This document shows, piece after piece, positions 1-5,354 of a stretch of DNA of 5,354 nt (the stretch's first letter is position 1; every line of letters begins with the position of its first letter). The stretch covers positions 1-5,354 of the forward strand of contig CALISX010000047.1 of NCBI GenBank assembly GCA_938041725.1. The letters are read 5' to 3'. A program made the position numbers and the translations under genes. This DNA comes from an uncultured Lachnoanaerobaculum sp. (lineage in GTDB: Bacteria > Bacillota > Clostridia > Lachnospirales > Lachnospiraceae). The notes under the pieces are model-generated. The model worked only from the letters and a program-made list of their open reading frames with translations, was not told the DNA's origin and did no database searches.

Positions 1-813
1 GCAGATTTAAAGAAGGTGGCAGAGGATATCACCGCCAGAAAGGAGGAACTGGGATTTGCAGCCTTTACCTCTGCAGGTATGGACAGTTCCTCTGACTGGA
101 GATATAAGACCCACCTGGCCAATCTGCCCATTTACTTTGAGTATCAGGCCGATAAGATCACATCCACCGATGCCATTAAGGGAACCTATTTGGACAATTA
201 CAAGGATATTTTTGATCTGTATATCAACAACAGCACCGTAGATCCCAAGGAGCTTTCTGCCAAAACCGCTGATGATTCCAGAAATGAATTCCTGGATGGC
301 AAGGCTGTGTTCTATCAGAACGGATCCTGGGAGTATAAGAATATTTTAGACAGCGGCAAGCTGAAGGATGAAGATCTGACCATGATTCCCATTTACATTG
401 GTGTAGGGGATGAAGCCAAGCAGGGACTTTGCACTGGAACAGAGAATTACTGGTGTGTCAACAATATGTCCTCAAAGGATGATATTCAGGCTACGCTGGA
501 CTTTATCGACTGGTGCGTAACCTCTGAGGTGGGAACCAAGACCATGGCTGAGGATATGCAGTTTGTCATTCCCTTTAAGAAAGCGCTGCCCTCTGACAAT
601 GTGTTTGTAAAGGAGGATGCAAAGCTGACAGAGGAAGGCAAGGTGCCGGTATCCTGGAACTTTACCACCATGCCCTCTCAGAACTGGAAGGATGAAGTGG
701 GCTCTGCCCTTACGGTTTATGCCGCCGACCAGACACCAGACAACTGGAGCAAGGGGGTTACCGCCTTTGTGGATGGATGGAAGAGCGAAGTAGCAGCTTC
801 CTCCCAGAACTAA
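1..813 (+). CDS. Sugar ABC transporter substrate-binding protein, maltodextrin-type (5' truncated)
   Basis: Reading frame 1 is open from the first base to the TAA at 811-813 and gives 270 residues of the C-terminal part of a family 1 extracellular solute-binding protein. Such proteins are usually about 420-440 residues, so the signal peptide, lipobox and N-terminal lobe lie upstream; the GTG at 16 is an internal codon, not a start. Family-like segments are EFLDGKAVFYQNGSWEY (visible residues about 96-112), the GTENYW stretch near 146-151, and the tryptophan-rich end (PSQNW, PDNW, DGW) typical of carbohydrate binders. Eight tryptophans in 270 residues fit stacking against sugar rings. Three cysteines (about 144, 152, 172) are slightly unusual for an exported protein. 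The role, inferred from the family and from the downstream permeases, malQ and alpha-glucosidase, is capture of maltooligosaccharides at the cell surface. The exact ligand cannot be read from the sequence; other alpha-gluco-oligosaccharides are possible. Confidence 0.9.
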   Translation, partial: ADLKKVAEDITARKEELGFAAFTSAGMDSSSDWRYKTHLANLPIYFEYQADKITSTDAIKGTYLDNYKDIFDLYINNSTVDPKELSAKTADDSRNEFLDGKAVFYQNGSWEYKNILDSGKLKDEDLTMIPIYIGVGDEAKQGLCTGTENYWCVNNMSSKDDIQATLDFIDWCVTSEVGTKTMAEDMQFVIPFKKALPSDNVFVKEDAKLTEEGKVPVSWNFTTMPSQNWKDEVGSALTVYAADQTPDNWSKGVTAFVDGWKSEVAASSQN

Positions 814-826
814 GAAATTAAATAAA

Positions 827-854
827 GGGGGGAGCAGGAATCCCTGCTTTCCCC
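827..854 (+). other. Intercistronic hairpin 1 after the binding-protein gene
   Basis: Bases 827-838 can pair with 843-854 as a 12-bp stem (10 Watson-Crick and two G-U pairs in RNA) with a 4-base AATC loop, starting 13 bases after the stop codon. No run of T follows (the next bases are GGAAAATCC), so it does not look like an intrinsic terminator. By analogy with the stabilising structures between malE and malF in enterobacteria, I infer a 3'-end block that protects the binding-protein message and lowers read-through. The pairing is visible in the sequence; the function is not. Confidence 0.6.
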
Positions 855-863
855 GGAAAATCC

Positions 864-882
864 AGGAAGGCTGCGTCTTCCT
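864..882 (+). other. Intercistronic hairpin 2
   Basis: Bases 864-870 (AGGAAGG) can pair with 876-882 (TCTTCCT) as a 7-bp stem with one G-U pair and a 5-base loop. It is the weaker, middle member of three consecutive hairpins in the gap and is not followed by a T tract. It could be chance in a purine-rich stretch. Confidence 0.4.
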
Positions 883-894
883 AAGAAATTCTGC

Positions 895-922
895 TCCAAA
901 CTGCCAGCCGGCAGGGTTTGGA
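895..922 (+). other. Intercistronic hairpin 3
   Basis: Bases 895-900 pair with 917-922 and 901-905 pair with 910-914. This gives an 11-bp stem, with a 2-base GG bulge at 915-916 and a 4-base AGCC loop at 906-909. As with hairpin 1, no T run follows, so it is not a standard terminator. It ends 46 bases before the permease start and leaves that start's ribosome binding site free. Confidence 0.5.
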
Positions 923-956
923 AGGGGACTGTCGCCGGAAAAATATTTTTTACCTG

Positions 957-963
957 AAAGGGG
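957..963 (+). promoter_or_regulatory. Ribosome binding site of the first permease
   Basis: AAAGGGG lies five bases before the ATG at 969. It decides the start: the frame is also open upstream to a TTG at 918, but that codon sits inside hairpin 3, has no comparable site, and would add 17 residues unlike a permease N-terminus before MSKTLEKW. Confidence 0.75.
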
Positions 964-968
964 AAAAC

Positions 969-1820
969 ATGAGCAAGACACTTGAAAAGTGGTTCCCGGT
1001 TTTTGTATTGCCCACACTCCTGGCGTTTATGGTGGGCTTTATCTGGCCTTTTATCCAGGGAATCTATCTTTCCTTTTGTAAATTTACCACTGTTGAGAAT
1101 GCAAAGCTTACAGGCATCGGAAACTATATCCAGGGGCTTACCGATACCTCCTTTGTCTATTCCTTTGGATACACTGCCCTGTTTGCCATTGTGGCTACCG
1201 TGGCCATTAATGTACTGGCCTTTATGATTGCCCTGTCGCTGACCAAAAACATCCGGGGCACCAATATTTTCAGAACCGTATTCTTTATGCCCAACCTCAT
1301 CGGCGGCATTGTTCTGGGATACATCTGGCAGATTCTATTAAACGGTGTACTTTCCGCCATGTCCAAGCCCCTTTTGGCTTTAAATACCACAGCAGGCTTT
1401 TGGGGATTGATTATTCTGATGTGCTGGCAGCAGATCGGATATATGATGATTATTTATATTGCCGGCTTGCAGAATATTCCTACTGTGCTGATGGAGGCCT
1501 CTCAGATTGACGGGGCGACCCCCTGGCAGACTCTGTGGAAGATCAAGCTTCCCATGGTGATGCCCTCTTTAACCATCTGCTTGTTTTTAAGTATTACCAA
1601 TTCCTTTAAGCTCTTTGACCAGAACCTGGCCCTCACAGGAGGAGATCCCGCCCATTCCACGGAAATGCTGGCCTTGAATATTTATAATACCTTCTATGGC
1701 AGATCCGGTCCCTTATGGAAGGGCATTGGACAGGCCAAGGCCGTGATTTTCTTTATTCTGGTGGTGATAATCGCCCTGGGACAGTTAAGAATCACCCGTG
1801 AAAGAGAGGTACAGCAATAA
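969..1820 (+). CDS. Sugar ABC transporter permease, MalF/MsmF-like
   Basis: This 283-residue inner-membrane protein is one half of the channel for sugar uptake. Six hydrophobic segments are visible at about residues 10-30, 64-90, 102-122, 144-168, 197-215 and 256-272. The cytoplasmic EAA loop, which docks on the ATPase, lies at 176-195 as E-A-S...G182...I-x-L-P; the third position is Ser instead of Ala. FRTVFFMPNLIGG (101-113) and LTGGDP (222-227) are typical of the MalF/UgpA/MsmF permeases. The length matches the short six-helix form of Firmicutes rather than the long enterobacterial MalF with its extra helices and large periplasmic loop. The start at ATG 969 is chosen for its ribosome binding site. 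Its TAA overlaps the ATG of the next permease by one base (TAATG), so the two are probably translationally coupled and made in equal amounts. Substrate is inferred from the neighbours only. Confidence 0.92.
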   Translation: MSKTLEKWFPVFVLPTLLAFMVGFIWPFIQGIYLSFCKFTTVENAKLTGIGNYIQGLTDTSFVYSFGYTALFAIVATVAINVLAFMIALSLTKNIRGTNIFRTVFFMPNLIGGIVLGYIWQILLNGVLSAMSKPLLALNTTAGFWGLIILMCWQQIGYMMIIYIAGLQNIPTVLMEASQIDGATPWQTLWKIKLPMVMPSLTICLFLSITNSFKLFDQNLALTGGDPAHSTEMLALNIYNTFYGRSGPLWKGIGQAKAVIFFILVVIIALGQLRITREREVQQ

Positions 1821-2677
1821 TGGAAAGAAAAAGAACCTTAAGCGACCATATTCTCAGTGTGTTTTTTGCCCTGCTGGCCGTGGCTTATATGTACCCCATT
1901 CTTTTGGTGGTATTCAACTCCTTTAAAAAGGAGGGGGCCATTGGAACGGATAAGGCCTTTGACCTGCCCTTTGGAGAGGCCTTTGCCGGGGCTTCCAACT
2001 ACATCAATGCCATAGGGGCCCAGGGTTTTTTAAAGAGCTTATTTTACTCTTCCCTGATTACCATCACCTCTGTGGTTTTGATTTTGCTTTGCTGCTCCAT
2101 GTGCGCCTGGTACATCAGCAGGGTAAACAATATCCTGTCCAAGGTGATGTATACCCTTTGCGCCTTTTCCATGGTGGTGCCCTTCCAGATGGTAATGTTC
2201 AGTCTGTCCCAGACTGCGGACCGCCTGAGCATTTTCGGGCTGCGGTTTAATACTCCCTGGACTATTTGCTTTATTTACCTGGGCTTTGGGGCAGGACTGG
2301 CGGTGTTTATGTTCACCGGCTTTATGCGGGCCATTCCCATTGAAATCGAAGAGGCGGCCATGATTGACGGCTGCAATCCGGTACAGACCTATTTTAATGT
2401 GGTAATGCCTATTTTGCGCCCCACCATGATTTCCGTGGGAATTCTGGAAACCATGTGGGTGTGGAATGACTTTTTGCTCCCCACCTTGGTGCTGGATATT
2501 AAAAAATACAGAACCATTCCCATGCTGGTGCAGTACTTTAGGGGAAGCTACGGCAAGGTGGAAATGGGTCCCATGATGGCCTGTATTGTGATGACCATAC
2601 TGCCGGTGGTGATTCTTTACCTGATGGGACAAAGACATATTATCAAGGGTGTGCTTTCCGGCGCTGTGAAGGGGTGA
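1820..2677 (+). CDS. Sugar ABC transporter permease, MalG-like
   Basis: This 285-residue inner-membrane protein is the partner of the preceding permease. Hydrophobic segments lie at about 12-33, 72-98, 108-128, 145-169, 200-222 and 251-270. The EAA loop is at 178-197 (EAA, G184, then V-V-M-P, with Met in place of the usual Leu). The WNDFLLP segment (215-221) and the C-terminal end GAVKG are typical of MalG-type permeases, in which the C-terminal tail contributes to contact with the ATPase. A GAGGT ribosome site at 1806-1810 lies nine bases before the ATG, inside the end of the upstream gene. The last codons (GTG AAG GGG TGA) in turn supply the ribosome binding site of malQ. Family membership is clear; the sugar carried is inferred from context. 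Confidence 0.93.
   Translation: MERKRTLSDHILSVFFALLAVAYMYPILLVVFNSFKKEGAIGTDKAFDLPFGEAFAGASNYINAIGAQGFLKSLFYSSLITITSVVLILLCCSMCAWYISRVNNILSKVMYTLCAFSMVVPFQMVMFSLSQTADRLSIFGLRFNTPWTICFIYLGFGAGLAVFMFTGFMRAIPIEIEEAAMIDGCNPVQTYFNVVMPILRPTMISVGILETMWVWNDFLLPTLVLDIKKYRTIPMLVQYFRGSYGKVEMGPMMACIVMTILPVVILYLMGQRHIIKGVLSGAVKG
2669..2674 (+). promoter_or_regulatory. Ribosome binding site of malQ inside the permease 3' end
   Basis: AAGGGG lies four bases before the malQ ATG at 2679 and is built from the last two sense codons of the permease gene; the permease stop TGA is at 2675-2677, one base before the malQ start. This arrangement suggests that ribosomes finishing the permease re-initiate on malQ. Confidence 0.7.
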
Positions 2678-2678
2678 T

Positions 2679-4163
2679 ATGGAACGAAGCAGTGGAATAT
2701 TAATGCCCATCTTTTCCCTTCCCTCCCCCTACGGCATTGGAACCTTAGGAAAGGAAGCCCTGAATTTTATTGATTTTTTGCAGGCTGCCGGTCAGAAATA
2801 CTGGCAGATGCTGCCGGTGGGGCCTACGGGGTATGGGGATTCTCCCTACCAAAGCTTTTCCACCTTTGCCGGAAACCCCTATTTTATTGACCTGGAGATT
2901 TTGGTGGAGGAGGGAAGCCTTTTGCCGGAGGAAATCACCCAAAGAAGCTGGGGGGAGCATCCCTGGCTGGTGGATTACGAAAAGGTTTACCAAAACCGGT
3001 TTTCTCTTTTGCGACTGGCCTTTCAAAGGGATCAAGCCGCCCATGCCCGGGAGATTGGGGACTTTGCCCGGGAAAACGCTTCCTGGGTACAGGACTATGC
3101 TTTGTACATGGCCTTAAAGCAGCATTTTCATATGGCCTGCTTTACGGACTGGCAGGATGAGGCTTTAAAAAAAGGGGAGGGGGAGGCCTTAAAGGTCTGC
3201 CGATCCCTTTTGGCAGAGGAAACTGAGTTTTATATTTATCTGCAGTACCAGTTTTTTAAACAGTGGGAAAGGGTAAAATCCTATGCCAGAACACAGGGCA
3301 TCGGGATTATCGGAGATATCCCCATTTATGTTTCCATGGACTCTGCCGATGTGTGGTCTGCGCCGGAATATTTTTTGCTGGATGAAAACCGCAGGCCCAT
3401 AGAGGTGGCAGGGGTGCCCCCGGACTATTTCAGCGATGCCGGGCAGCTTTGGGGAAATCCATTGTACAACTGGGAGGCCATGAAAAAGGACGGTTATAGC
3501 TGGTGGATCAGGCGGATTGCCGGGGCAGCCAGACTGTATGATGTGCTGCGGATTGATCATTTCCGGGGAATGGAAAGCTATTGGTCCGTCCCCTATGGGG
3601 AAACCACCGCCCAAAAGGGCAGGTGGATTCAAGGCCCGGGGATGGATCTGATCCAGGTGCTGCAGGAGCATTTCCCGAAGGTGGCCTTTATTGCAGAGGA
3701 TTTGGGATATCTCACCCCCCAGGTACGCAGGCTGGTGGAGGCATCAGGATTTCCAGGCATGAAGATTTTGGAATTTGCCTTTGACAGAAGGGATGCGGCC
3801 AACAGCGTATATCTGCCCCACAGCTATACTAAAAATACGGTATGCTATACCGGCACCCATGACAACGCCACCTTGGCCGGATGGATTCTGGATGCAGATC
3901 CGGAGGATGTGGCAGCAGCCATGGCCTATTTTAATGTACAGGAGGCCGACAAGCTTCCGGCGGCTATGCTCCGGGGGGGGATGGCCAGTGTGTCGGATCT
4001 TTTTGTGGCCCAGATGCAGGATTATCTGGAGCTGGGGGAGGAAGCCAGGATCAATGTGCCGGGGCAGGCCTTCGGGAACTGGCGCTGGCGTATGAAGGCC
4101 GGGGTTTTGACCGGGGATTTGGCCAGGAAAATCCGGAAACTGACAGAATTATATGGAAGATAG
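2679..4163 (+). CDS. malQ: 4-alpha-glucanotransferase (amylomaltase), GH77
   Basis: This cytosolic GH77 enzyme of 494 residues transfers alpha-1,4-glucan segments between maltodextrins, releasing glucose from small ones. The length matches the short bacterial amylomaltases of about 500 residues, not the ~690-residue E. coli form. The N-terminus has the family pattern SGILMPIFSLPSPYGIG and GDSPYQSFSTFAGNPYFID. The catalytic residues are all present: nucleophile D293 in RIDHFRG, acid/base E340 in FIAEDLG, and D395 in TGTHDN, with R291 and H394 beside them. These fall at the same numbers as in Thermus amylomaltase. The 245-265 segment (GVPPDYFSDAGQLWGNPLYNW region) is the conserved loop near the active site. 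QDYLELGEEARINVPG and NWRWR near the C-terminus are also typical. Nothing essential is missing, so an active enzyme is expected. An uninterrupted run of eight G at 3973-3980 lies in codons 432-434. The gene begins one base after the upstream permease, which ties it to maltodextrin import. Confidence 0.97.
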   Translation: MERSSGILMPIFSLPSPYGIGTLGKEALNFIDFLQAAGQKYWQMLPVGPTGYGDSPYQSFSTFAGNPYFIDLEILVEEGSLLPEEITQRSWGEHPWLVDYEKVYQNRFSLLRLAFQRDQAAHAREIGDFARENASWVQDYALYMALKQHFHMACFTDWQDEALKKGEGEALKVCRSLLAEETEFYIYLQYQFFKQWERVKSYARTQGIGIIGDIPIYVSMDSADVWSAPEYFLLDENRRPIEVAGVPPDYFSDAGQLWGNPLYNWEAMKKDGYSWWIRRIAGAARLYDVLRIDHFRGMESYWSVPYGETTAQKGRWIQGPGMDLIQVLQEHFPKVAFIAEDLGYLTPQVRRLVEASGFPGMKILEFAFDRRDAANSVYLPHSYTKNTVCYTGTHDNATLAGWILDADPEDVAAAMAYFNVQEADKLPAAMLRGGMASVSDLFVAQMQDYLELGEEARINVPGQAFGNWRWRMKAGVLTGDLARKIRKLTELYGR

Positions 4164-4165
4164 AA

Positions 4166-4183
4166 GGATACAGCAGAGTATCC
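4166..4183 (+). other. Small hairpin between malQ and the alpha-glucosidase gene
   Basis: GGATAC at 4166-4171 can pair with GTATCC at 4178-4183 (6 bp, 6-base loop). There is no T run, so it is not a terminator. It is short enough to be chance; if it forms, it sits directly before the ribosome site of the next gene. Confidence 0.3.
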
Positions 4184-4187
4184 GTAT

Positions 4188-4192
4188 GAGGT
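4188..4192 (+). promoter_or_regulatory. Probable ribosome binding site of the alpha-glucosidase gene
   Basis: GAGGT lies four bases before the ATG at 4197. It is closer and shorter than the other ribosome sites here, so initiation may be weaker. The start is supported mainly by the protein, because MKKQWWHKSIAYQIYPKSF is the usual beginning of this glucosidase family. Confidence 0.5.
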
Positions 4193-4196
4193 TTAT

Positions 4197-5354
4197 ATGA
4201 AAAAACAATGGTGGCATAAAAGCATTGCCTATCAGATCTATCCCAAGAGCTTTATGGATTCTAATGGAGATGGTGTGGGGGATCTTCAGGGGATTATTTC
4301 CAAACTGGATTATTTAAAGGACCTGGGCATTGACCTGGTGTGGCTTTCCCCTGTTTACAAGTCCCCTTTTGTGGACCAGGGGTACGATATTGCGGATTAT
4401 TACAGTATTGATCCCCTCTTTGGCAGCATGGAGGACATGGAGGAGCTTTTGCAAGAGGCCAAAAAACGGAACATTGGGATTTTAATGGATCTGGTGGCCA
4501 ATCATTGTTCCAGCGAACATGAATGGTTTCAAAAGGCTCTGAAGGATCCTTTGGGAGAATACGGCAAGTATTTTATTATCCGGGAGGGAAAGGATGGGAA
4601 GGCCCCCAACAACTGGCGTTCCTATTTCGGAGGCAGTGTGTGGGAGCCCATTCCCGGCACCGATCTGTATTATCTTCATTTTTTTGCCAAGGAACAGCCG
4701 GATTTAAACTGGGAAAATCCCAAAGTGCGCCAGGAGATTTACAAAAACATCAACTGGTGGCTGGAAAAGGGGCTGGCTGGTTTTCGCATTGATGCCATTG
4801 TGAATATTAAAAAGGATTTGTCCCTGGGGGATCTGCCTTCAGACGGGGAGGACGGATTGGCAGACTGCAGTCGGATCTTTCCCCATGTGACGGGTCTGCT
4901 GGATTTTTTAAAGGAGTTAAAGGAGGAAACCTTTGCCAGGCATTCTGCCTTTACCGTGGCAGAGCTTTTTGACTATGATGAAGCCAGGCTGAAGGAATAC
5001 GTCGGAGAGGAGGGGGTCTTTTCCAGTATTTTTGACTTTAGCACTCATCTTTTGGACAATCATAAAAAGGGGTGGTATGACAGACCCAAAATCACCCCCA
5101 ATGCCTTTCGGGACACAATATTTTCCCAGGCGGCTTTGACCCATGGAACAGGGTATCTTTGCAATATCATAGAAAATCATGATGAACCAAGAGGTGTAAG
5201 TCACTATATTCCTTCAGAAGATCTAAGTGAAACTGCTAAGAAGTTCCTTGGTACTATGCAGTTTATGCTGCGTGGTCTTCCGTTTATCTACCAAGGTCAG
5301 GAAATAGGTATGGAGAATGTAAACTTTACATCCATGGATCAAATAGATGATATC
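4197..5354 (+). CDS. Alpha-glucosidase, GH13 (oligo-1,6-glucosidase/maltase family), 3' truncated
   Basis: The frame is open from ATG 4197 to the last base (386 codons, no stop). Family members are about 550-560 residues, so roughly a third is missing, including the end of the barrel and the C-terminal beta domain. The product is a cytosolic exo-glucosidase of the GH13_31 type that removes glucose from the non-reducing end of short oligosaccharides. Visible landmarks are the calcium loop DSNGDGVGDL (21-30), D60, MDLVANHCS (97-105, with H103), nucleophile D199 in GFRIDA, acid/base E256 in TVAELF, and H328-D329 with R332 in ENHDEPR. These numbers nearly match Bacillus oligo-1,6-glucosidase. Residue 200 after the nucleophile is Ala, as in maltose-type alpha-1,4 enzymes; isomaltose-type enzymes usually have Val. 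It follows malQ after 33 bases, fitting a maltodextrin operon. Codon use and base composition change near codon 320-333. Trehalose-6-phosphate hydrolase and dextran glucosidase are less likely alternatives. Confidence 0.93.
   Translation, partial: MKKQWWHKSIAYQIYPKSFMDSNGDGVGDLQGIISKLDYLKDLGIDLVWLSPVYKSPFVDQGYDIADYYSIDPLFGSMEDMEELLQEAKKRNIGILMDLVANHCSSEHEWFQKALKDPLGEYGKYFIIREGKDGKAPNNWRSYFGGSVWEPIPGTDLYYLHFFAKEQPDLNWENPKVRQEIYKNINWWLEKGLAGFRIDAIVNIKKDLSLGDLPSDGEDGLADCSRIFPHVTGLLDFLKELKEETFARHSAFTVAELFDYDEARLKEYVGEEGVFSSIFDFSTHLLDNHKKGWYDRPKITPNAFRDTIFSQAALTHGTGYLCNIIENHDEPRGVSHYIPSEDLSETAKKFLGTMQFMLRGLPFIYQGQEIGMENVNFTSMDQIDDI

Noticed and set aside
827..856. Intrinsic terminator after the binding-protein gene
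   Set aside because: The stem is strong, but GGAAAATCC follows in place of a T run, and the permeases downstream have no clear promoter of their own.
918..949. Possible promoter before the first permease (TTGGAA ... TATTTT)
   Set aside because: The spacing is 20 bases, the -35 match is poor, and the -35 lies in hairpin 3. Co-transcription from upstream is simpler.
939..950. AT palindrome AAAAATATTTTT before the permease ribosome site
   Set aside because: It is low complexity, has no loop for an RNA hairpin, and matches no operator that I can name.
918..968. Upstream TTG extension of the first permease
   Set aside because: The extra residues do not resemble a permease N-terminus, and the ATG at 969 has a good ribosome binding site five bases away.
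472..1017. Antisense open frame (181 codons) across the binding-protein end and the gap
   Set aside because: It crosses the three hairpins and two genes on the other strand, has no recognisable domain, and the + strand reading explains the sequence.
2039..2710. Long antisense open frame (223 codons) over the second permease
   Set aside because: It is a mirror of the permease gene caused by codon bias. It is rich in His, Gln and Gly, resembles no protein family I know, and the + strand gene is unmistakable.
4186..4200. Four-codon leader frame (ATG AGG TTT ATA TGA) whose stop overlaps the alpha-glucosidase start
   Set aside because: It is too short to separate from chance, and its ATG overlaps the probable ribosome site of the real gene.
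1..5354. Undescribed system, mobile element, CRISPR array or RNA gene
   Set aside because: Nearly all bases belong to five well-known maltodextrin-use genes. I saw no direct repeats, transposase-like frame, tRNA fold or rRNA-like segment.

Overview
The window is one co-directional stretch of the + strand that reads as a maltodextrin (alpha-glucan oligosaccharide) uptake and breakdown operon. It most resembles Gram-positive Firmicutes of the Clostridia/Lachnospiraceae kind. The reasons are the purine-rich Shine-Dalgarno sites, the two short (~285 aa) permeases of the multiple-sugar ABC type rather than a long enterobacterial MalF, the short amylomaltase, and the gene order. I cannot name a genus or species from the sequence alone.

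Layout: 1-813 is the C-terminal part of an extracellular sugar-binding protein, cut by the window start. 814-968 is a 155-base gap without a gene that can fold into three consecutive hairpins and ends in the ribosome binding site of the next gene. 969-1820 and 1820-2677 are the two inner-membrane permeases, whose stop and start overlap by one base. 2679-4163 is 4-alpha-glucanotransferase (malQ), starting one base after the permease stop. 4164-4196 is a short spacer. 4197-5354 is a GH13 alpha-glucosidase that is open to the window end and lacks about its last third. No stretch longer than 300 bases is without a gene.

Working together (inferred from families and order): the binding protein captures maltooligosaccharides outside the cell and the permease pair carries them in. 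MalQ disproportionates short maltodextrins in the cytosol, and the alpha-glucosidase removes glucose from the non-reducing end. No ATPase, regulator or phosphorylase gene is present here. The ATPase is probably a shared MsmK-type subunit encoded elsewhere, but the window is too short to prove this.

The gene content is ordinary. The points worth a second look are the hairpin-rich gap after the binding-protein gene and an abrupt change in codon use and base composition inside the alpha-glucosidase gene near 5154-5195. I found no CRISPR array, mobile element, tRNA or rRNA, and no evidence for a new kind of system.
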